From the NCBI GenBank assembly GCA_035638775.1, contig DASQZJ010000012.1, positions 157,171 through 221,170 of the forward strand: a DNA stretch of 64,000 nt, written 5' to 3'. Origin of the DNA: DASQZJ01 sp035638775. Its GTDB lineage: Bacteria > Pseudomonadota > Gammaproteobacteria > UBA5335 > SLRW01. A program made the translations under genes and the position numbers. Positions 52,193 through 61,015 of the stretch are shown piece by piece. Below the pieces are notes generated by a model that saw only the letters and a list, made by a program, of their open reading frames with translations, was not told the DNA's origin and made no database searches. Within the stretch, counting starts at the first letter, position 1; each line of letters begins with the position of its first letter.

Positions 52193-53404
52193 ATGAACCC
52201 CCGGATGCGACGCCTGCAGCCCTACCCGTTCGAGCGCCTGGCGGAGCTCGTCCGGGACGTGCGCCCCAACCCGGATCTCGCCCCCGTCAGCCTGTCGATC
52301 GGGGAGCCGCAGCACGCACCGCCCGCTGACGTGCTGGCCATCCTGGAGGCGCACCTGGACGGCGTCGCGCGCTATCCGGCGACCCGCGGCATGCCGGCCC
52401 TGCGCGAGGCCATCTGCGGCTGGCTCTCGCGCCGCTTCGACGTCGGCGCCGGGATGCTCGATCCCGGGCGCCACGTGCTGCCCGTCAACGGCACCCGCGA
52501 GGCCCTGTTCGCCTTCGCCCAGTGCCTGGTGGATCCCGCCTCGGCCCCCGTGGTGCTGATGCCCAACCCCTTCTACCAGATCTACGAGGGCGCCGCGCTG
52601 CTCGCCGGGGCCGAGCCCCGCTACCTCGACTGCGTGGCGGAGCACGGCTTTCTGCCCGATCTCGAGGCGGTCCCGGACGCGGTCTGGGACCGGTGCCAGC
52701 TGCTCTACCTGTGTAGCCCCGGCAATCCGACCGGCGCGGTGGCCGACCAGGCGCTGCTGCAGCGGCTGATCGGGCTCGCCGACCGGCACGACTTCGTGAT
52801 CGCCAGCGACGAGTGCTATTCCGAGATCTACCCCGACGAGCACGCGCCGCCGCCCGGGCTGCTGCAGGCATGCGCGGCCGCCGGACGCGAGGACTTCCGA
52901 CGCTGCGTCGTGTTCCACAGCCTGTCCAAGCGCTCGAACCTGCCCGGCCTGCGCTCGGGCTTCGTCGCCGGCGATCCCGACCTGATCTCCCTGTTCCTGC
53001 GCTATCGCACCTACCACGGCAGCGCCATGCCGCCGCCCGCGCAGCACGCCAGCATCCGGGCCTGGTCCGACGAGGCCCACGTCCGGGACAACCGCGCGCT
53101 CTATCGCGCCAAGTTCCAGCGGGTGACGGAGATCCTGGGGCCGGTGCTCGACTTCACCATGCCCGGCGCCGGCTTCTACCTCTGGCCCGCCACGCCGGTC
53201 GACGACACCGAGTTCACGCGGCGCCTGCTCGCCGAGTACAACGTCCGCGTGGTGCCGGGAAGCTATCTGTCCCGGGATTCCGGCGGGCGCAGCCCCGGGC
53301 GCGGCCGCGTGCGCATCTCCCTGGTGGCATCGCTGGAGGAGTGCGTCGAGGCCGCGCAGCGCATCCGGTCGCTGGTCGCGTCCCTGCCGGGAAGCCGCGA
53401 TTGA
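52193..53404 (+). CDS. dapC: Succinyldiaminopimelate transaminase
   Basis: PLP aminotransferase of 403 residues for the succinylase branch of lysine/diaminopimelate synthesis. The PLP lysine lies in HSLSKRSNLPGLRSGF. Other family marks are LQPYPFERL near the start, SIGEPQHAPP and the NPTGAVADQ and DECYSEIY segments. Function is assigned from family and from its place between glnD and dapD, the same as in Pseudomonas. GGAGAG precedes the ATG. Confidence 0.92.
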   Translation: MNPRMRRLQPYPFERLAELVRDVRPNPDLAPVSLSIGEPQHAPPADVLAILEAHLDGVARYPATRGMPALREAICGWLSRRFDVGAGMLDPGRHVLPVNGTREALFAFAQCLVDPASAPVVLMPNPFYQIYEGAALLAGAEPRYLDCVAEHGFLPDLEAVPDAVWDRCQLLYLCSPGNPTGAVADQALLQRLIGLADRHDFVIASDECYSEIYPDEHAPPPGLLQACAAAGREDFRRCVVFHSLSKRSNLPGLRSGFVAGDPDLISLFLRYRTYHGSAMPPPAQHASIRAWSDEAHVRDNRALYRAKFQRVTEILGPVLDFTMPGAGFYLWPATPVDDTEFTRRLLAEYNVRVVPGSYLSRDSGGRSPGRGRVRISLVASLEECVEAAQRIRSLVASLPGSRD

Positions 53405-53605
53405 TCCGGATCCGCCCGCGGACCATGGATGGGCGGCCGCGGAGCCGGCTCCGGACCTCTGCGGGAGTCGATGCGCCGGACGCATACGGGGAGGCGAATT
53501 GCATGGCTTCCCCGGGTCGTTCCCACGCCGCCACCGGGGCGCAGTCTCGGGTACAATGTGCGCCCGCGCCGCGGCGCAAACCGACCTGGAAGCTGGAGAA
53601 CGCCC

Positions 53606-54430
53606 GTGTCAGAGCTTGAGACGATCATCGAGGAGAGCTTCGAGCGACGCAACGAGATCACCCCGGAGAGCGTGCCCCCCGGGGTCCGCCGCGCGATCGA
53701 GCAGGCGCTGGCCCGGCTCGAGAGCGGCGAGGCCCGGGTCGCCGAGAAGCGCGGCGGCGGGTGGCAGGTGAACGAGTGGCTCAAGAAGGCCGTGCTGCTG
53801 TCCTTCCGGATCGAGGAGAACCGGGTCATCGACGGCGGCTTCGCGCGCTTCTTCGACAAGGTGCCGACGCGCTACCAGGGCTTCGGCCAGGCCGACTTCG
53901 AGCGCCAGGGCGCGCGCGTCGTCCCGCCGGCCACTGTCCGGCGCGGCAGCCACGTCGCCTCCAACGTGGTGCTCATGCCCTGCTACGTCAATATCGGCGC
54001 GTTCGTCGACAGCGGCAGCATGGTCGACACCTGGGCCACCGTGGGTTCCTGCGCGCAGATCGGCCGCAACGTGCACATCTCCGGCGGCGCCGGCATCGGA
54101 GGGGTGCTGGAGCCGCTCCAGGCCAACCCGTGCATCGTCGAGGACGACTGCTTCATCGGCGCACGCTCGGAGATCGTCGAGGGCGTCGTCGTGGGCGAGG
54201 GATCCGTGATCTCGATGGGCGTGTTCCTCGGCCAGAGCACCCCGATCTACCACCGGGAGACCGGGGAGATCCTGCGCGGCCAGGTGCCGCCCGGGTCCGT
54301 CGTGGTTCCCGGCAGCCTGCCGGCGACGGACGGCAGTCACAGCCTCTACTGCGCGGTGATCGTCAAGCAGGTCGATGCCGGCACGCGCGGCAAGGTCAGC
54401 ATCAACGAGCTGCTGCGGAACGTGCAATGA
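53606..54430 (+). CDS. dapD: 2,3,4,5-tetrahydropyridine-2,6-dicarboxylate N-succinyltransferase
   Basis: Succinyl-CoA-dependent step of lysine/peptidoglycan precursor synthesis. The GTG at 53606 gives 274 residues, equal to E. coli DapD. A left-handed beta helix covers about 105-235, with MPCYVNIGAFVDSGSMVDTW and ISGGAGIGGVLEPLQA. A 201-base gap precedes it, containing TACAAT (53552-53557) about 50 bases before the start as a possible -10, without a good -35. Its stop overlaps the next ATG as ATGA. Confidence 0.96.
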   Translation: MSELETIIEESFERRNEITPESVPPGVRRAIEQALARLESGEARVAEKRGGGWQVNEWLKKAVLLSFRIEENRVIDGGFARFFDKVPTRYQGFGQADFERQGARVVPPATVRRGSHVASNVVLMPCYVNIGAFVDSGSMVDTWATVGSCAQIGRNVHISGGAGIGGVLEPLQANPCIVEDDCFIGARSEIVEGVVVGEGSVISMGVFLGQSTPIYHRETGEILRGQVPPGSVVVPGSLPATDGSHSLYCAVIVKQVDAGTRGKVSINELLRNVQ

Positions 54431-54789
54431 CCGGCGTGCGTCTCTACGGCCTCGCCGGCTGCGACGCCACGCGCAGGGCCCTCCGCTGGCTGGAGCGGGC
54501 CGCGGTCCCGGTCGTCCTGCACGACTTCCGCCGTGACGGCCTGGACGCCGGACGCCTGGACGCCTGGGAGCGTGCCGTCGGATGGGAGCGGCTGCTCAAC
54601 CGCCGCGGCCGCACCTGGCGCGAGCTGCCCGCCGGCCGCCGCGAGCCGCTGGATCGTGACCGCGCGCTGGAGCTGATGCTCGCGCAGCCGTCCCTGATCA
54701 AGCGCCCCGTGCTGGAGCTGGCGGACGGCAGGGTCCACGTCGGCTTCACCCCGTCCGACTACGAGGCGTTGTCCGGCCGGCCGACCTGA
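54427..54789 (+). CDS. ArsC/Spx-family protein, YffB-like
   Basis: Small thioredoxin-fold protein of 120 residues. A single cysteine near the N-terminus (YGLAGCDATRRALRWLE, where homologues usually have CDT), then HDFRRDGLD, LLNRRGRTWRELP and the late SLIKRPVLEL match the YffB branch of the ArsC family. It is not a typical arsenate reductase by context. Its place between dapD and dapE, overlapping dapD by 4 bases, is seen in other gammaproteobacteria and its role is unknown. Confidence 0.85.
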   Translation: MTGVRLYGLAGCDATRRALRWLERAAVPVVLHDFRRDGLDAGRLDAWERAVGWERLLNRRGRTWRELPAGRREPLDRDRALELMLAQPSLIKRPVLELADGRVHVGFTPSDYEALSGRPT

Positions 54790-54823
54790 GCCGGCGGGAC
54801 GCCGGAGCAAGGAGACGCAAGCG

Positions 54824-55966
54824 ATGTCGCCGACCGTCAAGCTGGCCATGGAGCTGATCGAGCGCCCGTCCGTGACCCCGGAGGACGCGGGCTGCCAGGA
54901 AATTCTCGCCCGCCGCCTCGAACCGCTCGGATTCCGCATCGAGCCCATGCAGTTCGCCGGGGTCCACAACATCTGGGCCCGGCGCGGCAGCGGCGGCCCG
55001 GTGCTTGCCTTCGCCGGGCATACCGATGTCGTGCCGCCGGGCCCCCTGCACGCCTGGGACAGCGACCCGTTCGAGCCCGCGCTGCGGGACGGGGTCCTGT
55101 ACGGCCGAGGCGCGGCCGACATGAAGGGCAGCCTCGCGGCCATGGTCAGCGCCTGCGAGGCCTTCGTCCACCGGCACCCGCGACACCGGGGCAGCCTGGC
55201 CCTGCTGGTTACCAGCAACGAGGAAGGCGAGTCGGTCGACGGCACCGCCCGGGTGCTGAAAGCCCTGGCCGGCCGTGACGAGCATGCCGACTGGTGCGTC
55301 GTGGGAGAGCCCACCGCCGCGGAGCACGTCGGCGACACCATCAAGAACGGCCGCCGCGGCTCGGTCAACGCGGTGCTCACGGTACGCGGCGTGCAGGGGC
55401 ACGTTGCCTACCCTCACCTGGCACGCAACCCGGTTCACGCGGTACTGCCCGCGCTGGCAGCGCTGCGCGACACGACCTGGGACGAGGGCGACCGGCACTT
55501 CCCGCCCACCAGTTTCCAGATCGCCAACATCCACGCGGGCACCGGCGCCACCAACGTGATCCCGGGAGAGATCGAGATCCAGTTCAACTTCCGCTATTCG
55601 CCCGCGGTGAACGAGCGGAGCCTGCGCCGGCGGGTGGAAGCGGTCCTCCACGACCACGGCCTGGAGTACGCCCTCGACTGGCAGCCGTCCGCCCGGCCGT
55701 TCCTGACCGCCGACGGCGAGCTGCTGGAGGCAGCGCAGCGCGCGGTCGCGGCGATCACCGAGCGGCAGCCGGCGCTTTCCACTTCCGGCGGCACCTCCGA
55801 CGGGCGCTTCTTCGCCGCCCAGGGCAGCCAGGTGATCGAGCTGGGGCCCGTCAACGCCAGCATCCACAAGGCCAACGAGAACGTCGCCGCGCGCGACCTG
55901 GACACGCTCGCCGAGATCTACGCCAACCTGATGGAGCGCCTGCTGGCCAGCGTCGCCGACCGCTGA
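54824..55966 (+). CDS. dapE: Succinyl-diaminopimelate desuccinylase
   Basis: Dinuclear zinc hydrolase (M20 family) of 380 residues that releases diaminopimelate. Zinc-site motifs are FAGHTDVVPPG, YGRGAADMKGS with the bridging Asp, TSNEEGESVDGT with the catalytic Glu, and a late GTSDGRFFA. AAGGAGA precedes the ATG. It completes the dapC-dapD-dapE set and converges on the carbonic anhydrase gene with an 11-base gap. Confidence 0.96.
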   Translation: MSPTVKLAMELIERPSVTPEDAGCQEILARRLEPLGFRIEPMQFAGVHNIWARRGSGGPVLAFAGHTDVVPPGPLHAWDSDPFEPALRDGVLYGRGAADMKGSLAAMVSACEAFVHRHPRHRGSLALLVTSNEEGESVDGTARVLKALAGRDEHADWCVVGEPTAAEHVGDTIKNGRRGSVNAVLTVRGVQGHVAYPHLARNPVHAVLPALAALRDTTWDEGDRHFPPTSFQIANIHAGTGATNVIPGEIEIQFNFRYSPAVNERSLRRRVEAVLHDHGLEYALDWQPSARPFLTADGELLEAAQRAVAAITERQPALSTSGGTSDGRFFAAQGSQVIELGPVNASIHKANENVAARDLDTLAEIYANLMERLLASVADR

Positions 55967-55977
55967 CGGCGCGGGGG

Positions 55978-56511
55978 CTACGCATCCGGCCGGCCCTGCA
56001 CCGCGAGTTCGGCGCGGAAGCGCCTGGCGTTCTCCACGTAGTGCGCGGCAGAGGCCCGCAGCATCTCGATCTCGCTGTCCTCGAGCTGACGCACCACGCG
56101 TCCGGGCGATCCCAGCACCAGCGAGCCCTCCGGGATCTCCTTGCCCTCGGGGACCAGCGCGTTGGCCCCGATCAGGCAGTTGCGCCCCACGACCGCGTTG
56201 TTGAGCACCACCGCGTTGATCCCGATCAGGCTGTTCTCGCCGATGGTGCAGCCGTGCAGCATCACCTTGTGCCCCACGGTGACGTCCGGGCCCACCGTAA
56301 GCCGGATGCCGGCATCGGTGTGGAGCACCGAGCCGTCCTGGATGTTGCTGTTGCGGCCGATCGTGATGAGGTCGTTGTCACCGCGCACAACGCTGTTGAA
56401 CCAGATGCTCGCGTTCTCCTCCAGCACCACGGATCCGATGACCACGGCGCTGTCGGCGATGAAGTTCCCGCCCTCGCAGCGCACCCGACGCTCTCCGAGA
56501 CTGTAGATCAT
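55978..56511 (-). CDS. Gamma-class carbonic anhydrase family protein (YrdA-like)
   Basis: Left-handed beta-helix protein of 177 residues with hexapeptide repeats (NFIADSAVVIGSVVLEENAS onward). Three histidines spaced like the metal ligands of gamma carbonic anhydrases are seen: HTDAG, then VGHKVMLHGC. Many relatives lack measurable carbonic anhydrase activity, so activity is not claimed. It is divergent from the broken thioesterase gene. Confidence 0.88.
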   Translation of the reverse strand: MIYSLGERRVRCEGGNFIADSAVVIGSVVLEENASIWFNSVVRGDNDLITIGRNSNIQDGSVLHTDAGIRLTVGPDVTVGHKVMLHGCTIGENSLIGINAVVLNNAVVGRNCLIGANALVPEGKEIPEGSLVLGSPGRVVRQLEDSEIEMLRASAAHYVENARRFRAELAVQGRPDA

Positions 56512-56618
56512 CCCCTGCCCTCCGTTGGTTGCGTGGCGGACGGTTGGCGCCGGCGGGATCCGGCACCCGGCCTGCTACACTACCCGCCCCTTTATTCAGC
56601 CGAAACCGGGGAGTCGCC

Positions 56619-57078
56619 GTGTCCCGTCAACAGTTCCGGTTCGCTCACCGCCTGCGGGTGCGCTGGGCGGAGGTCGACCGCCAGGACATCGTCTTCAACG
56701 GGCATTACCTGACAATACCCTCTGGAAGATTGGCATTTCGACGTGGGCATGACGGAGTACTGCCGCGCCGCCCGCATCCCCTATCCCGAGGGTTTCATCG
56801 AGGCCGGTTCCGACCTGTTCGCGGTTACCACGCGCCTGGACTATCACGGCTCGGCGACCTTCGACGACCTGCTCGACGTCTGCGTGCGCATCGCCCGCAT
56901 CGGTCACTCGAGCATCCGCTTCGAGTTCGAGATCCATCGCGGCGACGCCCACCTGGTCAGCGGCGAGGTGGTCTACGTGAATGCGGATCCGGCCACCCGC
57001 GAGCCGGTGCGGGTGCCCGACTCCGTGCGGGAGGCGGTGCGACGCTTCGAGGGCCGCGACCCTTCCGGCCCGGACTGA
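56619..57078 (+). pseudogene. YbgC/FadM-type acyl-CoA thioesterase, frameshifted by a short insertion
   Basis: The GTG at 56619 (GGGGAG 5 bases upstream) starts a hot-dog thioesterase: RLRVRWAEVDRQDIVFNGHYLT includes the family's catalytic Asp. After CATTACCTGACA (to 56714) about 21 unrelated bases (56715-56735) stand where only two are expected before TTTCGACGTGGG, which resumes the family sequence (FDVGMTEYCRAARIPYPEGF) in another frame. The remainder to 57078 is intact (about 110 residues). The net gain of about 19 bases breaks the frame. It is either a real inactivation or a sequence/assembly error. It converges on the alcohol dehydrogenase gene with a 1-base gap. Confidence 0.8.
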
Positions 57079-57079
57079 A

Positions 57080-58183
57080 TCAGTCGAACACGATCACGCC
57101 GCGCGCGTTGCGTCCGGCCTCCAGATCCGCGAAAGCCTCCGGTGCCTGGTCCACGCTGTAGGTCCGGGTCACCAGTTCGTCCAGCTTCAGCCGGCCGCCC
57201 TTGTAGAGGGCCAGCAGCCGCGGGAAGTCGAGCTGCGGACGGGCCGAGCCGTACCAGGAGCCCTTCAGGCTTCGCTCCTCCATCGGCAGCGTGACGGTCT
57301 TGATCGAGGTCTGGTCGCCTCCCGGGGCCACGCCCAGCACCAGCGCCGTACCCCCTTTGCCCAGGCTGTTGTAGGCCTGCGCCACGGTTTCCCCGAAGCC
57401 GATGCACTCGAACGCGTAGTCCACGCCCCCGGTAAGCTTCTTCACGGCCTTGGCGACGTTCTCTTCCGAGGACGCGTTGAGCGTGTCAGTGGCGCCGAAC
57501 TCGCGCGCGAACTGCAGCTTGTTGTCCGCGGTATCCACCGCCACGATCCGGCTCGCACCGGCGATGGCACAACCCTGGATCACGTTCAGGCCGATCCCGC
57601 CGCAGCCGAATACCGCCGCGGTGCTCCCGGGCTCCAGGTGTGCCGTATTGAATACTGCCCCGACCCCGGTCATCACCGCGCAGCCCACCAGCGCGGCCCG
57701 GTCCAGCGGCACGTCCTGGCGGATCCTGACCAGGTTGTCGACGTGGATGGTGGCGTACTCGGACATCGCGCCGCAGCCGCCGAACACGTTGATCTCCTCG
57801 CCGCCGCTGCCACGGGTGCGCACCGTGCCGTCCGGCAGCGTGAAGTACGAGGTCTGTCCCTCGCACAGCACCGGCCGCCCGCTGGTGCAGTAGCGGCACT
57901 TCCCGCACATGGCGATGAACGAGGTGAGGACGTGGTCGCCGACCGCGAGGCCGGTCACGCCCTCCCCGACCTCGACCACCGTGCCGGCACCCTCGTGTCC
58001 GAGGATCACCGGGGGCGGAAACTGGATCGTGCCGTTGGTCGCGGAGAGGTCGCTGTGGCACACGCCGCAGGCATTCATCTTCACCATTGCCTCGTTGCGG
58101 CGCGGACCCTCGACTTCCACCTCCTCGACAACGACCGGCTTGTTCCTCTCGCGACAGATGACGGCTTTGGCGGTTCGACTCAT
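57080..58183 (-). CDS. Zinc-dependent alcohol dehydrogenase, MDR superfamily
   Basis: NAD(P)-dependent alcohol dehydrogenase of 367 residues related to the class III/AdhC group. Catalytic zinc ligands are in GVCHSD (Cys42) and GHE (His63-Glu64), with a third Cys in the VGCAVMTG segment. The structural zinc has Cys93, 96, 99 and 107. The dinucleotide fold motif is VFGCGGIGLNVIQG. The substrate is unknown. It is divergent from an aldehyde dehydrogenase gene, suggesting a two-step alcohol-to-acid oxidation. A good sigma-70-like promoter lies about 180 bases upstream. Confidence 0.92.
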   Translation of the reverse strand: MSRTAKAVICRERNKPVVVEEVEVEGPRRNEAMVKMNACGVCHSDLSATNGTIQFPPPVILGHEGAGTVVEVGEGVTGLAVGDHVLTSFIAMCGKCRYCTSGRPVLCEGQTSYFTLPDGTVRTRGSGGEEINVFGGCGAMSEYATIHVDNLVRIRQDVPLDRAALVGCAVMTGVGAVFNTAHLEPGSTAAVFGCGGIGLNVIQGCAIAGASRIVAVDTADNKLQFAREFGATDTLNASSEENVAKAVKKLTGGVDYAFECIGFGETVAQAYNSLGKGGTALVLGVAPGGDQTSIKTVTLPMEERSLKGSWYGSARPQLDFPRLLALYKGGRLKLDELVTRTYSVDQAPEAFADLEAGRNARGVIVFD

Positions 58184-58528
58184 GACGTCTGTTCTCTCTG
58201 GCAGTTGTGAAAGCGCGCCCGCCCCGGAACAGCCCCCTCCGCAGGACCCGGAGGTTGCGCGTCGGCGCCGGCGGTCCTGGCGGACGTGGCTCCGCGCACT
58301 GCAGGCGCAGCGGGGCCCTTCGGGTGACCGGCATATGCTCGAGGCAGGCCCCGCAAGGCGATTTCCGGAGTCTACGGTAGCCCCCGCAGGCGGTCAAAAT
58401 GAGGCGATTGCGCCGTTGCCGGAAAACCGTTAGCTTGACCGCCACATCCGCACGAATCCCGGGGCGCACCGCCTGCCCGCTGTGCGACGTGCCCCGGCCC
58501 GATACCCTGAACCACCGGGGGAGCCATC
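58184..58528. other. 345-base divergent intergenic region between alcohol and aldehyde dehydrogenase genes
   Basis: It contains one good promoter for the alcohol dehydrogenase (see separate entry). Toward the aldehyde dehydrogenase only weak hexamers are seen (TTGCGC 58408-58413, 17 bases, TAGCTT 58431-58436). No regulator gene, ORF with a ribosome site, or clear operator repeat is seen. Confidence 0.6.
58369..58397 (-). promoter_or_regulatory. Sigma-70-like promoter for the alcohol dehydrogenase
   Basis: On the minus strand TTGACC (58397-58392), an exact 17-base spacer and TAGACT (58374-58369) form the best promoter pair in this gap. The implied untranslated leader is about 180 bases. Confidence 0.6.
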
Positions 58529-59947
58529 ATGCAGGACCGCAACCAGATCTATATCAACGGCGAATGGGTCGCCTCCACGGGAAGCGAGGCGATCCCCGTC
58601 TACCACTCCGCCACCGAGGAGGTGCTGGGACACGTGCCCGCGGGCACCGCGGAGGACGTCGACCGGGCCGTCAAGGCCGCCCGCGCGGCCTTCGACAGCT
58701 GGTCGCAGACACCGCTGGAAACACGGATCGACTACGTGCAGAGGCTGCACGAGGGGCTGAAGGCCCGCGCCGAGGACATCGCCCGCAGCGCCAGCGCCGA
58801 GGTCGGGATGCCGTTCAAGCTGGCACAGATGATCCAGGCGGGCCTGCCGATCGCCATTTCCGGGTCCTATCCCGGGATCGCGAAGGAGTTCCCGTTCGAG
58901 GAGGAAGTGGGCAACTCCCTGGTGGTGCGCGAGCCCGTCGGCGTGGTTGGCTGCATCACGCCGTGGAATTATCCGCTGCACCAGATCATCTGCAAGGTCG
59001 CACCCGCGCTGACGGCCGGCTGCACCGTGGTGATCAAGCCCAGCGAGGTGGCACCCTTTACCGCCTACATCCTGGCGGAGATCATGGACAAGATCGGCCT
59101 CCCGGCCGGGGTCTTCAACATGGTCACCGGGTTCGGGCCGGTCGTGGGCGAGGCCATCGCCACGCACCCGCAGGTCGACATGGTGTCGTTCACCGGATCC
59201 ACCCGCGCCGGCAAGCGGGTCGCCGCGCTGGGTGCAGACCAGGTCAAGCGCATTGCCCTGGAGATGGGCGGCAAGTCCGCCTCGGTCATCCTCGAAGGCG
59301 CCGACCTCAAGAAGGCAGTCAGCACCAGCGTTGGAAACTGCTACCTGAACTCCGGCCAGACCTGCACCGCGCACACCCGCATGCTGGTCCCGGAGAGCCT
59401 CTACCAGGAGGCGTCCGAGCTGGCCGTCGCCGCCGCACAGGCGTTCACGCCCGGCGACCCGTTCGACGAAAAGACCCGCCTGGGACCGCTGTCCTCGGAC
59501 GTCCAGCGCGAACGCGTGCGCGGCTACATCCGCAAGGGCCTGGAAGAGGGCGCGGAGCTCCTCACCGGCGGCGCCGAGCCGCCCGAGGGCCTGGACAAGG
59601 GCTATTTCGTCCGCCCCACGGTGTTCGGACGCGTCGACCCGGACGCGACCATCGCCCAGGAGGAAATCTTCGGGCCGGTCCTGTCGATCATCCCGTACAA
59701 GGATGAGGAAGATGCCGTGCGCATCGCCAACGACAGCATCTACGGGCTCGCGGGCGGTGTCTGGGCCGGTGACGACGAGCAAGCGATGCGCGTCGCCCGC
59801 CGCATCCGCACGGGCCAGATCGACATCAACGGCGGCCAGTTCAACCCGCTCGCGCCCTTCGGTGGCTACAAGCAGTCGGGCCTGGGCCGGGAATTCGGCA
59901 AGTTCGGTCTTGAGGAATTTCTTGAAGTGAAGTCGCTGCAACGTTGA
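58529..59947 (+). CDS. Aldehyde dehydrogenase family protein
   Basis: NAD(P)-dependent oxidation of an aldehyde to an acid, 472 residues. The catalytic Cys279 is in NSGQTCTAHTR and the general base Glu245 in LEMGGKSAS. The Asn of PWNYPLHQI and the FTGSTRAG cofactor loop are present. The C-terminus PFGGYKQSGLGREFGKFGLEEF is typical. The substrate is not determinable; divergent placement next to the alcohol dehydrogenase suggests they share a pathway. It begins ATG at 58529 with GGGGGAG upstream and is followed by an AT-rich patch and a stem-loop terminator. Confidence 0.94.
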   Translation: MQDRNQIYINGEWVASTGSEAIPVYHSATEEVLGHVPAGTAEDVDRAVKAARAAFDSWSQTPLETRIDYVQRLHEGLKARAEDIARSASAEVGMPFKLAQMIQAGLPIAISGSYPGIAKEFPFEEEVGNSLVVREPVGVVGCITPWNYPLHQIICKVAPALTAGCTVVIKPSEVAPFTAYILAEIMDKIGLPAGVFNMVTGFGPVVGEAIATHPQVDMVSFTGSTRAGKRVAALGADQVKRIALEMGGKSASVILEGADLKKAVSTSVGNCYLNSGQTCTAHTRMLVPESLYQEASELAVAAAQAFTPGDPFDEKTRLGPLSSDVQRERVRGYIRKGLEEGAELLTGGAEPPEGLDKGYFVRPTVFGRVDPDATIAQEEIFGPVLSIIPYKDEEDAVRIANDSIYGLAGGVWAGDDEQAMRVARRIRTGQIDINGGQFNPLAPFGGYKQSGLGREFGKFGLEEFLEVKSLQR

Positions 59948-60016
59948 TTTATCATAAGAATAAACTGATCGCGCCGTTAAGGAGGCGACTGCCAATTCAC
60001 CGCTTCCCGCAGGGGG

Positions 60017-60044
60017 GACGGCCCGGACGAAGCACCGGGCTGTC
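60017..60044. terminator. Stem-loop terminator between convergent genes
   Basis: GACGGCCCGG and CCGGGCTGTC form a 10-bp stem (one G-U pair) with an 8-base loop, followed by only a short TT on the plus strand. Its position between convergent stops (59947 and 60080) supports a bidirectional terminator role. Confidence 0.55.
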
Positions 60045-60079
60045 TTACCCTGACGGCTTGCGGCGCAACAACTCGATGA

Positions 60080-60964
60080 CTATTCGGTGAGTCCCGCATC
60101 CTGGCGCGCGACCCGCGAAACCGCGGACCAGTCCTGGTCCCCGTAACCGCGGGCGACGCCGGTCAGGTAGCGATCGTGCACCAGGCTGCCCATGGGCATC
60201 GGGGCCTCGCTCGCCTCGGCGGCCTCCAGCAGCAGCCGCATGTCCTTCAGGCCCAGGCGCATGCGGAAACCCGCGGGCTCGAAGCGCTGCTCCGCGATCA
60301 TGCCGCCATAGTTCTCGTAGACCGGCGAGCGGAACAGGTGGCCGTTGACGACCTCGAGAAACCGTCCGGGGGAGACGCCGGCCTTGTCGACCATGGCGGC
60401 GGCCTCGCCGAAGGCTTCCATCATCGCGGCCAGCATGAAATTCCCCGCCAGCTTGACGCTGTTGGCCTGCCCCGGCTCCTCTCCCAGCTCGAGCACGCCC
60501 TGCCCGACCGCCTCGAAGGCCGGGCGGCAGCGCCCGACCGCGTCCTTCGGTCCGCCGGTGACCACCCACAGCTTCGCGGCGGCGGCCGCGTCCGGCCGGC
60601 CGAACACCGGGGCGGCGACGTACCCCTGCCCGAGCCCGGCATGGCGCTCGGCGAGCCGGCGCGAGAAAGCCACGCTGATGGTCGTCATGCAGGCATGCAC
60701 GGCACCCCGCGGCAGGCCCGCCAGGGCTCCCTGCTCGCCCTCCAGCACGGCGCTCACGGCCGCGTCGTCTGCCAGCATCGTGATCAGGCAGTCCGCTCCC
60801 TCGGCCGCCTCGCGCGGGCTGCCGGCGACGGCCGCGCCCAGCCCGGCCAGATCCTCCGCGCGGGAGCGCGTGCGGTTGTAAACGACCAGCTCCACGTCCG
60901 AGCGGGCCAGGTTGCACGCCATCGGGTGTCCCATGCTGCCCAGACCGATGAATGCCACTCTCAT
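60080..60964 (-). CDS. NAD(P)-dependent oxidoreductase, 3-hydroxyisobutyrate dehydrogenase family
   Basis: Beta-hydroxyacid dehydrogenase of 294 residues. The N-terminal Rossmann motif is VAFIGLGSMGHPMACNLA (residues 3-20). The catalytic Lys region is NSVKLAGNFMLAAMMEAFGEA (about 167-187). The signature GLKDMRLLLEAAE lies near the C-terminus. Substrates in this family include 3-hydroxyisobutyrate, tartronate semialdehyde and succinic semialdehyde, and the sequence does not choose among them. It is encoded downstream of pdxH on the same strand. Confidence 0.9.
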   Translation of the reverse strand: MRVAFIGLGSMGHPMACNLARSDVELVVYNRTRSRAEDLAGLGAAVAGSPREAAEGADCLITMLADDAAVSAVLEGEQGALAGLPRGAVHACMTTISVAFSRRLAERHAGLGQGYVAAPVFGRPDAAAAAKLWVVTGGPKDAVGRCRPAFEAVGQGVLELGEEPGQANSVKLAGNFMLAAMMEAFGEAAAMVDKAGVSPGRFLEVVNGHLFRSPVYENYGGMIAEQRFEPAGFRMRLGLKDMRLLLEAAEASEAPMPMGSLVHDRYLTGVARGYGDQDWSAVSRVARQDAGLTE

Positions 60965-61015
60965 CGCCGGTCCTCCTCTGTCGTGTCGGCGGATTGCGGG
61001 CGGGCGCGCGGCGCC

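Noticed and set aside
59946..59980. AT-rich patch after the aldehyde dehydrogenase stop, first read as an FNR half-site (TTGAT)
   Set aside because: No matching second half-site, it lies downstream of the gene, and it does not precede any start on either strand.
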